Assembly (NCBI RefSeq): GCF_001274725.1
Contig: NZ_LGUF01000007.1
Span: 4,140,916 to 4,204,915, forward strand
From: Sporosarcina globispora
GTDB lineage: Bacteria; Bacillota; Bacilli; Bacillales; Cytobacillaceae
Direction of reading: 5' to 3'
Length of the DNA: 64,000 nucleotides
Part shown: in pieces, positions 25,023 to 33,273 of the stretch
Layout: the number at the start of each line of letters is the position of its first letter
Position numbering within the stretch: position 1 is the stretch's first letter
Notes under the pieces: model-generated
Database searches by the model: none
Told to the model about the DNA's origin: nothing
What the model saw: only the letters and a program-made list of their open reading frames with translations
Program-made: the position numbers and the translations under genes

Positions 25023-25949
25023 CTAACTTCCTGATCCTATTTTTTTAAGCTTTTCCTTTAACTCAGCCTTTTTTCTGAATAGGTCATCTTCACTTTTCGG
25101 AGCTTCCTGCTTCTTTGGATCATGGTCCTCTTCAAACCATTCCGGTAGCTTCTCTGTCCGCACTGGAACCGAACCCCGCCTTGGCTTATTACGCATTTGT
25201 TTCCTCTGCTCATGCTCCTTTTGTTCGTTTTCCACATCATTAAGGCACCGGATGCCTTTTTTAGCCCAACTATTCAATATGCTTCTCGCATAGCTGTATT
25301 TAGCCCCAATTTCAGCAGCCTTTTTAAAAGATGCACAAATCACTTCAACAGCTAATCTGTCCTCATCAATGAAACTGTTAATCTCCTGAATCTGAATCGG
25401 ACTAGGTTGCCCACCGAAACAAAGCATATATTCGTCAAAAAAACTGACGTTTGCAGCTGTAGCTATTATTTCTTTATCTTTTTCTATATCTTCATCTTTT
25501 TCTTCTTCTGTTTCGTTACCATGCGTTACTGTAACGTTACAACCATCGTTACTCTTTAATAACTTTTGTTTTTCTCGATGTTTTTGTACTCTTTTTTTGG
25601 TATCGAGTCGAATTTTTTCTAACCCATCAATGTTTTGATGCTTTTCCCAATTCGAAATACTAATGAAATTTTCATCGTTGATTTCTATCATTCCAAATTG
25701 TTCAAATGTTTTAAGCGCCAGCCGAACTGTTCCTAGTGGTCTATTAAAAATAGTTGCCAGCATTTCATCTGTGAAAGGAATGTTCTCATTCAGATAAATG
25801 TATCCAGATGCATTAGTTTTCCCGGCTTGAGCAAGTAACTTAACCCATATGATTAGGATTGTGTCCGCTTCAGGTAACGCTTCTATCAAGCGAATTTTTT
25901 CATCCTCGAACATACTGGTATTAAGCTTGATCCATTTAACTTCGGCCAT
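25023..25949 (-). CDS. Phage replisome organizer (N-terminal Phage_rep_org_N family)
   Basis: From ATG 25949 the 308-residue protein reads MAEVKWIKLNTSMFEDEKIR, the typical winged-helix N-terminus of phage replisome organizers; this domain runs to about residue 115 and binds the phage origin. The middle is charged linker, and residues 180-240 resemble a DnaD-like helical domain. Such proteins start phage replication by loading the host helicase. No separate helicase loader gene is visible, so host DnaB/DnaI is probably used. Confidence 0.8.
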   Translation of the reverse strand: MAEVKWIKLNTSMFEDEKIRLIEALPEADTILIIWVKLLAQAGKTNASGYIYLNENIPFTDEMLATIFNRPLGTVRLALKTFEQFGMIEINDENFISISNWEKHQNIDGLEKIRLDTKKRVQKHREKQKLLKSNDGCNVTVTHGNETEEEKDEDIEKDKEIIATAANVSFFDEYMLCFGGQPSPIQIQEINSFIDEDRLAVEVICASFKKAAEIGAKYSYARSILNSWAKKGIRCLNDVENEQKEHEQRKQMRNKPRRGSVPVRTEKLPEWFEEDHDPKKQEAPKSEDDLFRKKAELKEKLKKIGSGS

Positions 25950-26016
25950 TTTTTCACTTCCTTGGTATAAAACTTTTCTAAGATGATAGAATATATACAA
26001 GTAGGATTCCTGCGGA

Positions 26017-26042
26017 GCCTGATGGTGGCATCAGGCTTTTTT
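26017..26042 (+). terminator. + strand hairpin terminator opposite the early operon
   Basis: GCCTGATG and CATCAGGC pair with loop GTGG, followed by TTTTTTCT on +. The direction opposes the surrounding genes, so it would end an antisense or small RNA transcribed rightward from the rep gene region. A weak -10 (TAGAAT near 25989) lies upstream. Confidence 0.5.
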
Positions 26043-26312
26043 CTATTGCTTCTTGATATACTCAATAGCCTCTTTAAGTGCTTTCTTTTGTTCTTCATCC
26101 TCCAAATGAGTACCTAACCCGTATAAGCCCTCCAGGACATCAAATTTGTTATTATCGATAGGCTTGTACTTCCGAAGAAGCAGCCCTTCATCTGTTTCCA
26201 GCATTTCAAGTGGGTCTGTTGCCTTCAAGTCCATTGTTCTTCTGATTTCAATTGGAACCACAACGCGTCCCAGATCATCTAACTTCCTTACAATTCCAGT
26301 TGCTTTCGCCAT
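26043..26312 (-). CDS. AbrB/SpoVT-type transition-state regulator-like protein
   Basis: The first 45 residues match the AbrB DNA-binding fold: GIVRKLDDLGRVVVPIEIRR then DPLEMLETDEGLLLRKY. The C-terminal 40 residues are helical and probably oligomerise. Host AbrB controls early sporulation and biofilm genes; a phage copy may tune host or phage promoters. The gene lies between the replisome organizer and recombination genes. Confidence 0.85.
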   Translation of the reverse strand: MAKATGIVRKLDDLGRVVVPIEIRRTMDLKATDPLEMLETDEGLLLRKYKPIDNNKFDVLEGLYGLGTHLEDEEQKKALKEAIEYIKKQ

Positions 26313-26399
26313 TGTTTCCCTCTCCTATGCTAAAGATATTTTTTTATTCAATAATTTCTTCCTCAAATTTCGCCAAAGGGATAAAAAGAAATGCTTTAT

Positions 26400-26549
26400 T
26401 TAAGGTAATTTTTCTAGTACCCATCCAAGAAATTGTGTGAATCCGACTATTGTGACAAAACCCATACATAGCAAGGCATATACAGCAAATCCACCACTCA
26501 AAGTCATTTCAAATTCACTTAAAAATTGAAGTATTTTCAATAAATTCAT
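26400..26549 (-). CDS. Small single-span membrane protein (45-49 aa)
   Basis: The frame contains one hydrophobic segment (GGFAVYALLCMGFVTIVGFT) and ends VLEKLP. Either ATG 26549 (ribosome site too close) or TTG 26537 with AAGGA 9 bases before is the start. It lies just after the MBL-fold gene, overlapping slightly if a longer start is used. Function unknown. Confidence 0.45.
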   Translation of the reverse strand: MNLLKILQFLSEFEMTLSGGFAVYALLCMGFVTIVGFTQFLGWVLEKLP

Positions 26550-26565
26550 TCCTTCACTATTTTTT

Positions 26566-27267
26566 CTAAGGAATAAAAACAAGCTTTCCAGTTACCTGTT
26601 GGATCTCTCTTTTGAACAGTTCCTCATTGCTATTTGTGTCCGATAGATGAAGTAGCCAAATTTCCTGAACCTTTGAAAGATCATTTACCTTCAAAAATTC
26701 TTTTACATTTTCGATGCTGAAATGTGACCGCAGTAATCTTTTTCGCATTACTTGAGGAACCCGGCCAGCCAGGATGTTCTCTTCAAGTATCTTTTCAGAG
26801 AAATTTGCTTCCAACATGAGATGCGTAAGGCCTTTAAATTTGTATTTGATGTAATATGTGTCTGTAGCGAATAAAAGCCTTTCTCCGGCCGTATTTGCAA
26901 GTAGAAAGCCCATCGGTTCAGATACATCATGCTGCACATCAAAAGGTAATATCATCCATGTCCCGATCTGCAATTGTTCTTTAGCCCTTACGGTTTTTAT
27001 CCGGTGATGCTGTATATTTAATTCCTGGGCAGTTCCTCCAGACATGTAGCAATTGATCCCTGCCTTCAAGACATCCTTGATACTCTTACAATGATCTTTA
27101 TGCTCATGTGTAATCAGGCAACCAGCGACCTCAGACATTCGAAATTCAAAGCCTTTTTGAATTTCTCGATAGTTGATACCACATTCAAGAAGAAGGGGTG
27201 TATGACCGTCTGTAATGCGATAACAGTTCCCCTTGCTTCCAGTTGCTAAAGTGGTAATCTCAATCAT
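26566..27267 (-). CDS. MBL-fold metallohydrolase
   Basis: The metal-binding HxHxDH motif is present as HEHKDH at residues 54-59, with a later D-T-Y segment (FATDTYYI) and a C-terminal HLSDTN histidine, typical of the metallo-beta-lactamase fold. Phage copies next to RecT-like proteins probably act as nucleases; the role as an exonuclease partner of the annealing protein is inference. One base overlaps the RecT-like gene. Confidence 0.85.
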   Translation of the reverse strand: MIEITTLATGSKGNCYRITDGHTPLLLECGINYREIQKGFEFRMSEVAGCLITHEHKDHCKSIKDVLKAGINCYMSGGTAQELNIQHHRIKTVRAKEQLQIGTWMILPFDVQHDVSEPMGFLLANTAGERLLFATDTYYIKYKFKGLTHLMLEANFSEKILEENILAGRVPQVMRKRLLRSHFSIENVKEFLKVNDLSKVQEIWLLHLSDTNSNEELFKREIQQVTGKLVFIP

Positions 27268-28409
27268 TAGAAAACAGGTCCTTCTTGAGTTGTTACCGGT
27301 TCTGCATCAATGATTACTGGCTCTTTATCTGGCACTGGCTGCTTCTCTGTTTTGTTAACTTGCTCTTCAGCTGGAGCTTCTTCAGGGTAAGATTCCTTTT
27401 TAGGTTCATATGGGACGCTTTCAGGTTCATCGAAATCAAGGATTTCTTGATTGGCATTTTCGTTGATTTCCTTCCGAATCCGGGAGTAGCCTTCATCTTC
27501 TGCCTGGTCATAGGTCATCTCCACAAATGCATTGCCGAAATCCTTTGGAATTTTCTTGACCACATTATTTCTCATCTTCCGGATAATCATGGCTTCACGA
27601 CTTTGTGAATCTTTCCAGGCAGGGCTAATGTAGGCATCCAGTGATTCATCATCTAATGCATTGAGACCCTGCTCCTCGACTTTCTTGATGATTTCTTTCT
27701 TCTTTGCATCTATTTCAACTTTTTGTTTTGCTGTAGCTTTGTATCTTGATTCAGCAATCCCAAAAGTTTCATTCATCAGATTATTTTTGACGTGAGCAAT
27801 TAAATTTTTTGCTACATCCTCTCGCTCCCCGATGTAATACTCCACTCTGCCGCCTTTTTTAGTAATAGGGTAAACGACTCTAACCACTTCCCCTTTACCA
27901 GATGGAGCCCATTCCGGAGGAGTCATTTCGATACCTTTGTATTTGGGATACTCAAAGTGATCTCCAGAACGGACTAACCAATATTGATGGACTTCTTCAA
28001 CTCCCCGGCCAAAGTTTGAAAGAATGGCGTCGTTTCCGTCTCCCTCAATGCCCATTTCGACTTGTTTCATCCAAACATCATTTCCGTCTTTTTGCATTTT
28101 GATATTTCTTGTCTGGAAATACACTTCACGAGGGCTTGCAGCTGCATTGAGCTTTAGGGCAGCAGTTGTAAGCAAAATCTGCGTGATATTGTTTTTATCT
28201 AATCCTGCATCGGTCCACTTAATCCCCTTAACATCCAACACAGAGTTGATTGAGGAAATAGCATTCATGACGCATTGTTTTTGATAGTGATCCATGTCGA
28301 TACCGTTACCGCATAATTGCTTTTCGATCATCGGAAAAAATGTATTGCTAATCTTGGTTAAACCAGTCTGAAAATCTGCTTGAGTCGCTACTTGATTTTG
28401 ATTACTCAT
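27267..28409 (-). CDS. RecT-like single-strand annealing protein
   Basis: The N-terminal half follows the RecT order: QKQCVMNAISSIN, then LLTTAALKLNAAASPREVYF, a beta region with WLVRSGDHFEY, and SPAWKDSQSREAMIIRK before a charged acidic tail (about residues 315-380). RecT proteins pair complementary single strands during phage recombination. It lies between an SbcC-like ATPase and an MBL-fold nuclease, consistent with a recombination module. The family assignment is by pattern only. Confidence 0.65.
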   Translation of the reverse strand: MSNQNQVATQADFQTGLTKISNTFFPMIEKQLCGNGIDMDHYQKQCVMNAISSINSVLDVKGIKWTDAGLDKNNITQILLTTAALKLNAAASPREVYFQTRNIKMQKDGNDVWMKQVEMGIEGDGNDAILSNFGRGVEEVHQYWLVRSGDHFEYPKYKGIEMTPPEWAPSGKGEVVRVVYPITKKGGRVEYYIGEREDVAKNLIAHVKNNLMNETFGIAESRYKATAKQKVEIDAKKKEIIKKVEEQGLNALDDESLDAYISPAWKDSQSREAMIIRKMRNNVVKKIPKDFGNAFVEMTYDQAEDEGYSRIRKEINENANQEILDFDEPESVPYEPKKESYPEEAPAEEQVNKTEKQPVPDKEPVIIDAEPVTTQEGPVF

Positions 28410-28659
28410 CTTCTTCATCTTCCTTCCCTTCTACAAAAACAAATTTGACCTTTTTCCCACGGTGCTCAATAAGGAAACTTTCCAAAAAGCTTGCTATATC
28501 ACTGGAAGAGATTAAATCTCTCCCAATGATGGCGTCCTCAGGACATTCGTAAAGTGGATGAACACCGAAAACCTGTTTCCCGTCCACTTCTAAGGTGTCA
28601 TGAGTTGCATAATCGCTGTCTTCCCAGCTTCTAACCTTTACAGTCACAATTTCACTCAT
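28402..28659 (-). CDS. Hypothetical protein (85 aa) in recombination module
   Basis: A small acidic protein, rich in Asp and Glu at the C-terminus (EGKEDEEDE), lying between the SbcC-like ATPase gene (1-base overlap) and the RecT-like gene (8-base overlap to the chosen start). The close coupling suggests it belongs to the same functional unit, perhaps a small accessory to recombination. No motif recognised. Confidence 0.65.
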   Translation of the reverse strand: MSEIVTVKVRSWEDSDYATHDTLEVDGKQVFGVHPLYECPEDAIIGRDLISSSDIASFLESFLIEHRGKKVKFVFVEGKEDEEDE

Positions 28660-30662
28660 CAGACCACCTCGTTATCAACTATTAGCAAATCAGCATATCG
28701 ACCTGGATATTCAACCCTCAGCTGCTTATCTGGCTCAGAAACAACCAAGCTAATGGTCTGGGCAGTCGTATCGATCAATTTAGTCACTGCCTCACTGTTA
28801 TCAATAAAAATTGGAGCAGAAAAACCATAATGCTCAGAAAGTGTATTGATGATATCCAATCCAACATTGATTTTGGCAGCATTGTTTAGGCCGCTGGCAT
28901 ATGGAACGCCGTTATAAGTTGTGGAACATATTTCTTCAAGTCCACCGTTAATGTTCTGCTTGAAAAGATTGAATCGAGCATATTTAAACCGGTTATTGAT
29001 CTTCTCTTCCAGAAGTTTCACTTTTGTACGAACAAACTGTTCTGTCAGATAAAGCTGGTGTTCAAGCTTTTCATATTCAGCAGCAAGATCCCTTTGTTGC
29101 TCTTCAAGTTCCGAAATCCTCTGTTCTGATTGCTCAGCCAGTGCAAACTTGCTGTGGTCTGCCTGAAGCTGGTCACGTTTCGATCTTAGTTCGATAATTT
29201 CACTCTGAATGTCCTGAACAGCACTTTCAGACATATCTCTCAGGTTTTTAATCTCGCTTTCAATTGATTGCTTTTCCTGAATCTTAGAAACATATGAAGG
29301 GTTATCCAAAATGTCCGTTACAAGACTTTCCTGCTGTTTTAGCTGCCCTTGCAGTTTTTCTAAACTTTCTTGTTTCTCTTGGATCTGTCCGTTTAATTTT
29401 TCATATTCCTTTGCAAGGGTTTCGTTATTTTGGTTGTACTCTTGCTTACGCTCGGCACCCTCTTTACCTTTTTTATTGATTTCATCCAATTTATTGGATT
29501 TATTAAGGTTGAATTGGGATAGAGCCATTTCACGTGCAATGGCTACTTGCTCCTCTGGGAGCGATTGTCCACATGTAGGACATTCGCATTGGTCGTTATG
29601 GCTGAATTCCTGATTATTGACCTCATGCCATTCGGTGCGCAAAATAACCAGATTATCTTCTATAGATTTAATGCTCTGATCGTTGTAACGCTTTTGGTTT
29701 TTGACATTATCAAGCTTTGAATTAAGGATGGAGATATTGGATTGTTCTTCTTGAATTCGAGCCTTCATTTGATATAACTGATCTTTCGATTCTGAATCAT
29801 GGTCACGCTTAATTTGAATAAGTTCCATTTCAATCTCTTGGATTGCCTTTTGCTTATCTGAGATGGCCTTCCCATTTCGAATGCTGCTGATCTGAGTCAT
29901 TTTTTCATCGATGTCCGCATTTAGCTGATTGATTTCCTGATCTAAACTTTCCTTATTTAAACCATCTAATTGAGGAAGGCTCCTTTGAACCTCACTTATA
30001 CGAACAGGGATCTTATCAAGCTCCTTATTGATTTCCGCCCGGCGAGCAGCTATAACTTTTCGATGATTTTCAATTGTCCGACCATTCAAGATTGATGGGA
30101 GGTTTGATAAAGTACTTTCGCTTGCGATAACCTCTTCTTCGCTAATATCACCGCACAGTTCCAGTAATGTTTTCCGACGGTCCTGCCACTTCACTTGTTC
30201 ATTGAAATACGATGGTGAAGTCAACAATTTAAAAATGTCTTCTTGTACAATAGAATCCACCAGGTCTGTGTATTCCTTTTTCTTGGAAGGAACTCCATCG
30301 ATATAATAAGTTGTGTTATGTCCAGTAAATTCTGCAGTTGCTGATCCACGCTTTTGAGTCCACTTTTCTGTATAAACTTTGCGAAGGGATAAATGATTAC
30401 CATCTAGCAGGAATACCCCCTCAACCTCATGCTCCAGGTTGTGAAGGACCTTTCCGTCCTTAAGTGTTTTTATCCCGAACTCTTGCTTGTTTTGGCTGTC
30501 CTTATCGAATAACAGCCAGATAAAGGAATCGAATAATGTTGTCTTTCCAGTAGCATTATCACCAAAAACTTTTACATTTTCACAGCGGGCATCCAAAATG
30601 AACTCTTGAACACCTTTGAAGTTCCTTAACCTTAATTCCAAAAGCTTAATTTGCTTGTTCAA
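28659..30662 (-). CDS. SbcC/Rad50-like AAA ATPase
   Basis: The 667-residue protein has Walker A GDNATGKT at residues 34-41 after an RLRNFKGVQEF strand, long coiled coils (about 210-320 and 380-570) around a zinc hook CECPTCGQ (about 357-364), and a C-terminal ATPase half ending with APIFIDNSE (Walker B-like). It resembles SbcC/Rad50, which with a nuclease processes DNA ends. No SbcD nuclease is adjacent; the nearby MBL-fold protein could be its partner. Confidence 0.85.
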   Translation of the reverse strand: MNKQIKLLELRLRNFKGVQEFILDARCENVKVFGDNATGKTTLFDSFIWLLFDKDSQNKQEFGIKTLKDGKVLHNLEHEVEGVFLLDGNHLSLRKVYTEKWTQKRGSATAEFTGHNTTYYIDGVPSKKKEYTDLVDSIVQEDIFKLLTSPSYFNEQVKWQDRRKTLLELCGDISEEEVIASESTLSNLPSILNGRTIENHRKVIAARRAEINKELDKIPVRISEVQRSLPQLDGLNKESLDQEINQLNADIDEKMTQISSIRNGKAISDKQKAIQEIEMELIQIKRDHDSESKDQLYQMKARIQEEQSNISILNSKLDNVKNQKRYNDQSIKSIEDNLVILRTEWHEVNNQEFSHNDQCECPTCGQSLPEEQVAIAREMALSQFNLNKSNKLDEINKKGKEGAERKQEYNQNNETLAKEYEKLNGQIQEKQESLEKLQGQLKQQESLVTDILDNPSYVSKIQEKQSIESEIKNLRDMSESAVQDIQSEIIELRSKRDQLQADHSKFALAEQSEQRISELEEQQRDLAAEYEKLEHQLYLTEQFVRTKVKLLEEKINNRFKYARFNLFKQNINGGLEEICSTTYNGVPYASGLNNAAKINVGLDIINTLSEHYGFSAPIFIDNSEAVTKLIDTTAQTISLVVSEPDKQLRVEYPGRYADLLIVDNEVV

Positions 30663-30969
30663 TTGTTTCGTCCCCTTTCGCTAGTTCAGCATTCATGCGA
30701 TTTAATTCCTGGAGAAGCTTTTCTTTTTGTTCTTCAAGGCTCAATTTGTAAAACACGGTACAGTCTAAAGGGGTTTCAAAGGTATTAAGTGATAAAGAAC
30801 ATTCTGAGCTTTCAACACTGGCTCCAGTTAATGCAGACATCCTTTCAATTATCTTCTTGCCCTCTTTTAAAGAGGGAATTCTGTGAAAGCAAACTCGAAT
30901 ATCTGCACCCGCTTCAATAGCTTCCTGAATAATTTCCAATTGTTGGTTAATCAGCATTTCAGTTTTCAT
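30646..30969 (-). CDS. Hypothetical protein (107 aa) upstream of SbcC-like gene
   Basis: Helical at the N-terminus (INQQLEIIQEAIEAGADIRV) and C-terminus (LEEQKEKLLQELNRMNAE), overlapping the ATPase gene by 17 bases. It may assemble with the ATPase. No domain recognised. Confidence 0.65.
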   Translation of the reverse strand: MKTEMLINQQLEIIQEAIEAGADIRVCFHRIPSLKEGKKIIERMSALTGASVESSECSLSLNTFETPLDCTVFYKLSLEEQKEKLLQELNRMNAELAKGDETIEQAN

Positions 30970-30986
30970 TACATTTCCTCCTCAGT

Positions 30987-31072
30987 TTGATTTTTGGAGG
31001 GATTCACGCTACAATTTATGTAACCCTTATAGCAAAACCCCTGAAGATCCATGTGGCTGCATGGGTCTTTTT
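30987..31072 (+). ncRNA. Candidate small + strand RNA opposite the early operon
   Basis: A sigma-A-like promoter TTGATT (30987-30992), 17-base spacer and TACAAT (31010-31015) lies upstream of a hairpin with arms GATCCATG and CATGGGTC (31046-31067) and a TTTTT run. The predicted transcript of about 50 bases would be antisense to the region between the 107-aa and 50-aa genes. Both elements point right while the neighbouring genes point left. Confidence 0.45.
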
Positions 31073-31077
31073 AATTT

Positions 31078-31230
31078 TCAAGGTAATTTAATGATTTGCT
31101 GATTTCTCAGCTCTTTTAGCTCTATTTCAAACTCAGAGATAATCTGAGGAACTTCAGCATAGCTAACACTGTGATCAGCAAGAGTTTGGATGATTTTTTG
31201 AACAACTGCTGCCTTTTGTTTTTGATTCAC
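31078..31230 (-). CDS. Small phage protein (50 aa)
   Basis: The best start is GTG 31230 (GGAGG 8 bases before), giving MNQKQKAAVVQKIIQTLADH and ending QQIIKLP. A longer frame from an upstream start overlaps a separate small membrane protein and is rejected. Largely helical; function unknown. Confidence 0.55.
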   Translation of the reverse strand: MNQKQKAAVVQKIIQTLADHSVSYAEVPQIISEFEIELKELRNQQIIKLP

Positions 31231-31231
31231 T

Positions 31232-31318
31232 TTACTCACCTCCTTTAGCATGCATGTCACCGACAATAACCCCGAAGATAAAGGCCAGGAACACATAACC
31301 GATGTAGACGATAATCAT
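31232..31318 (-). CDS. Tiny membrane protein (28 aa)
   Basis: ATG 31318 follows GGAGGATATCCA and opens a 28-residue protein with one hydrophobic stretch (VYIGYVFLAFIFGVIVG). Its stop TAA lies two bases before the next start, and the ribosome site of the next gene lies within it. Size is very small, so this is a candidate rather than certain. Confidence 0.5.
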   Translation of the reverse strand: MIIVYIGYVFLAFIFGVIVGDMHAKGGE

Positions 31319-31725
31319 TGGATATCCTCCTGATATGTTGGGGTGAACTCTCCAACGACTTTCAGATATAGTGCCTTTTGTTGAATCAATCCCATTTTTC
31401 TTTCTAAGCCATCCTTTGATAGAAATATGGCTGGATATTTTTGTTCCAATCGCTCTAATTTTGAAAAAAGTTTTTCATGAACCTTACAATAATCAGCAAC
31501 AACCTTTTGATAGTTTTCAACCGACTCGCCATTTACTTGAAAAATGCGATTTCCACCTAGTTGCAAGGAGTTTAATTCTTCTGCTGACAAGTTTGAAGTC
31601 AGTTTCATTGAAGCATTTTGCACATCTTTTTCCGCTGCAACAATCTTATCCAGCCAGAACAAAAAACGTTTGTATTCAGTTGTTTTACGAAGGTCTGTAT
31701 ATTCGTTCAATGTTTTAGTGTTCAT
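31315..31725 (-). CDS. Hypothetical phage protein (136 aa)
   Basis: A mostly helical protein (N-terminus MNTKTLNEYTDLRKTTEYKR) with no metal or nucleotide motif. It lies between the antirepressor and the small membrane protein and overlaps the latter's start by 4 bases. Possibly a recombination or immunity accessory; function not recognised. Confidence 0.6.
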   Translation of the reverse strand: MNTKTLNEYTDLRKTTEYKRFLFWLDKIVAAEKDVQNASMKLTSNLSAEELNSLQLGGNRIFQVNGESVENYQKVVADYCKVHEKLFSKLERLEQKYPAIFLSKDGLERKMGLIQQKALYLKVVGEFTPTYQEDIQ

Positions 31726-32589
31726 TTAAGCAATCTCCAATTTCACGTTGTATTTGATTGCCATTTCTTTTACAACCGCAAGATATATTTCAAGCAAGCG
31801 CTTATCCTCGTCAATCACATCGAGTTTAGATACTTTATCTATCTTTGATTTAGCAGCACCTTCTAAGGCCATTTTTTTCTGTTTGTTGGTAACTCGGATG
31901 CTTAACTTGGCATTTGCACGTTGTTCTAAAATTTCATAGCTTTCATTTCGGATATTACGGTATTGATCATAGCCACCGGTTTTCATTGCGATTCTATTCA
32001 AGATAGATGTTGTATCTTTGCGCCAATCTGCTGAATTTAGTGCGACAATTTCACTAATGTTATCAACTTTTTGTTCAGTCTCTTCCACCTTCTTCGCAAG
32101 CCTTTTATGTTCCAATTGTTGCTCTGCTACAGAGTTAAATATTTTTTGGAACATCTGTAATTCAGGACTTAGTTGAGTGGTATCAAGTTTTTGTCTCATA
32201 TCGAAGTAGCCATCTACTAATTGGTCATATAGCTCCCAAGCTTTGTCGTCCTCTAGGATTTTTAATAATTTGGCGTACCCTCTCTCGGAAAGAATGTATA
32301 GATTTTTGGCGTTTCCGATTTGAGCTTGAGTTAATATTCCTTGTTGCTTCAACATTTCTAAAACAGGTCGACCAAACGGACTTGTTTTTAAATCGAGAAT
32401 ATCCACTTTATCCACAAATCTTTTTCGATTATCGTTAATTCTTGCATTGATGTGTTTTACATCCTGGTCATGGATTTCAGCAATTTCTTTAACCAACATT
32501 GCTTTTTTACCTTCACCAAAGCCTCCCTCAATTCCAGTGAATTCGATTCCAGCTACATTTTGTTTTCCTATAATTTTTAGTTCGGTCAT
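31726..32589 (-). CDS. ORF6N-domain antirepressor-like protein
   Basis: The N-terminal half matches the ORF6N domain: LVKEIAEIHDQDVKHINARI and RFVDKVDILDL, then ILTQAQIGNAKNLYILSERG. The C-terminal half (about residues 160-287) is coiled coil plus a helical domain like ORF6C. Such proteins relieve repression at the lytic switch or bind DNA. It is the third gene left of the cro-like gene, a typical place. Confidence 0.8.
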   Translation of the reverse strand: MTELKIIGKQNVAGIEFTGIEGGFGEGKKAMLVKEIAEIHDQDVKHINARINDNRKRFVDKVDILDLKTSPFGRPVLEMLKQQGILTQAQIGNAKNLYILSERGYAKLLKILEDDKAWELYDQLVDGYFDMRQKLDTTQLSPELQMFQKIFNSVAEQQLEHKRLAKKVEETEQKVDNISEIVALNSADWRKDTTSILNRIAMKTGGYDQYRNIRNESYEILEQRANAKLSIRVTNKQKKMALEGAAKSKIDKVSKLDVIDEDKRLLEIYLAVVKEMAIKYNVKLEIA

Positions 32590-32609
32590 TTCTCCATCTC
32601 CTTCTCTAT

Positions 32610-32879
32610 CTAGTTTTTAGGCTGCTCAGCCAGCCATAAGAGTAAGAACTGCATAGTTTCCTCAGCTGGAAAAAGCCATTTCTTACCTACTCTGTATTTA
32701 GGAAACCTTGGATCAAAGAAAAATCTTTCCTGTATGAAATTCCATGACATGCAAGTTCTTCTTATCAACTCGTTACGATCCCAGAAAACTAAGCTCTTAT
32801 CGACTTCCTTGAGCTTTTCTTCCAACTTCTCAAGATAAAGCTGCTTAACTTCTTGTTCATCGATTTGTACATTTAACAT
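32610..32879 (-). CDS. Excisionase-like DUF771 protein
   Basis: From ATG 32879 the 89-residue protein contains the DUF771 pattern WDRNELIRRTCMSWN and FFFDPRFPKYRVGKKWLFP. Proteins of this family resemble excisionases, with a winged-helix-like DNA-binding fold, and may help prophage excision with the integrase. It lies next to the cro-like gene in the early operon. Role in excision is inferred. Confidence 0.7.
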   Translation of the reverse strand: MLNVQIDEQEVKQLYLEKLEEKLKEVDKSLVFWDRNELIRRTCMSWNFIQERFFFDPRFPKYRVGKKWLFPAEETMQFLLLWLAEQPKN

Positions 32880-32946
32880 TTTTTCACTCCCTTCATGAAT
32901 GAGCATCCAATTGGGAAAGGTAATAAAGCTGAAAAATTACATATCA

Positions 32947-33174
32947 TCAATTGATACATTTCGTATCAATGTAGACATGAAAAAGATCCGGAAAGAGATT
33001 TTTAGAATCTTGATTGTATAACTTTTCAAACTTTAACATCGTTGTCCTTCCCGGATGTGCATCTGAGTTTTCAATTTTTCTCACATACACTTCGGAAATT
33101 CCTAATGCTTCAGCTACTTGTCTTTGAGTTAAGTTGAGCTTTTTGCGTTGTTCTATAAGTTGAGTTCTCTTCAT
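32947..33174 (-). CDS. Cro-like HTH repressor
   Basis: The protein from ATG 33174 (75 residues) has an XRE helix-turn-helix, LTQRQVAEALGISEVYVRKIE at about residues 14-34. It is divergent from the CI-like gene, with operators between and one more operator overlapping its own 3' end (32953-32967). It is likely the lytic-side regulator. Confidence 0.8.
   Translation of the reverse strand: MKRTQLIEQRKKLNLTQRQVAEALGISEVYVRKIENSDAHPGRTTMLKFEKLYNQDSKNLFPDLFHVYIDTKCIN
32953..32967. promoter_or_regulatory. Phage operator O1 (within cro 3' end)
   Basis: GATACATTTCGTATC, perfect GATAC/GTATC arms. This copy lies inside the last codons of the cro-like gene, so it is separated from the other four by over 220 bases and could permit looping. 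Confidence 0.75.
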
Positions 33175-33192
33175 TATTTTCACCTCGCTTTT

Positions 33193-33207
33193 GATACATT
33201 TCTTATC
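33193..33207. promoter_or_regulatory. Phage operator O2
   Basis: GATACATTTCTTATC, one mismatch from perfect symmetry, located between the cro -10 box and its start codon. Confidence 0.75.
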
Positions 33208-33216
33208 GATAATTAA

Positions 33217-33245
33217 ACTATATACGATAAGAATCGTATCGTCAA
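33217..33245 (-). promoter_or_regulatory. Early (cro) promoter of prophage
   Basis: On the - strand TTGACG (33245-33240), a 17-base spacer and TATAGT (33222-33217). Operator O3 lies in the spacer, so repressor binding would block it directly. Confidence 0.8.
33226..33240. promoter_or_regulatory. Phage operator O3
   Basis: GATAAGAATCGTATC, the same consensus on the opposite strand, placed between -35 and -10 of the early promoter. Confidence 0.75.
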
Positions 33246-33253
33246 TATATTTT

Positions 33254-33268
33254 GATACATTTTTTATC
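33254..33268. promoter_or_regulatory. Phage operator O4
   Basis: GATACATTTTTTATC, one mismatch between arms, between the two promoters. Confidence 0.7.
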
Positions 33269-33273
33269 TTTTA

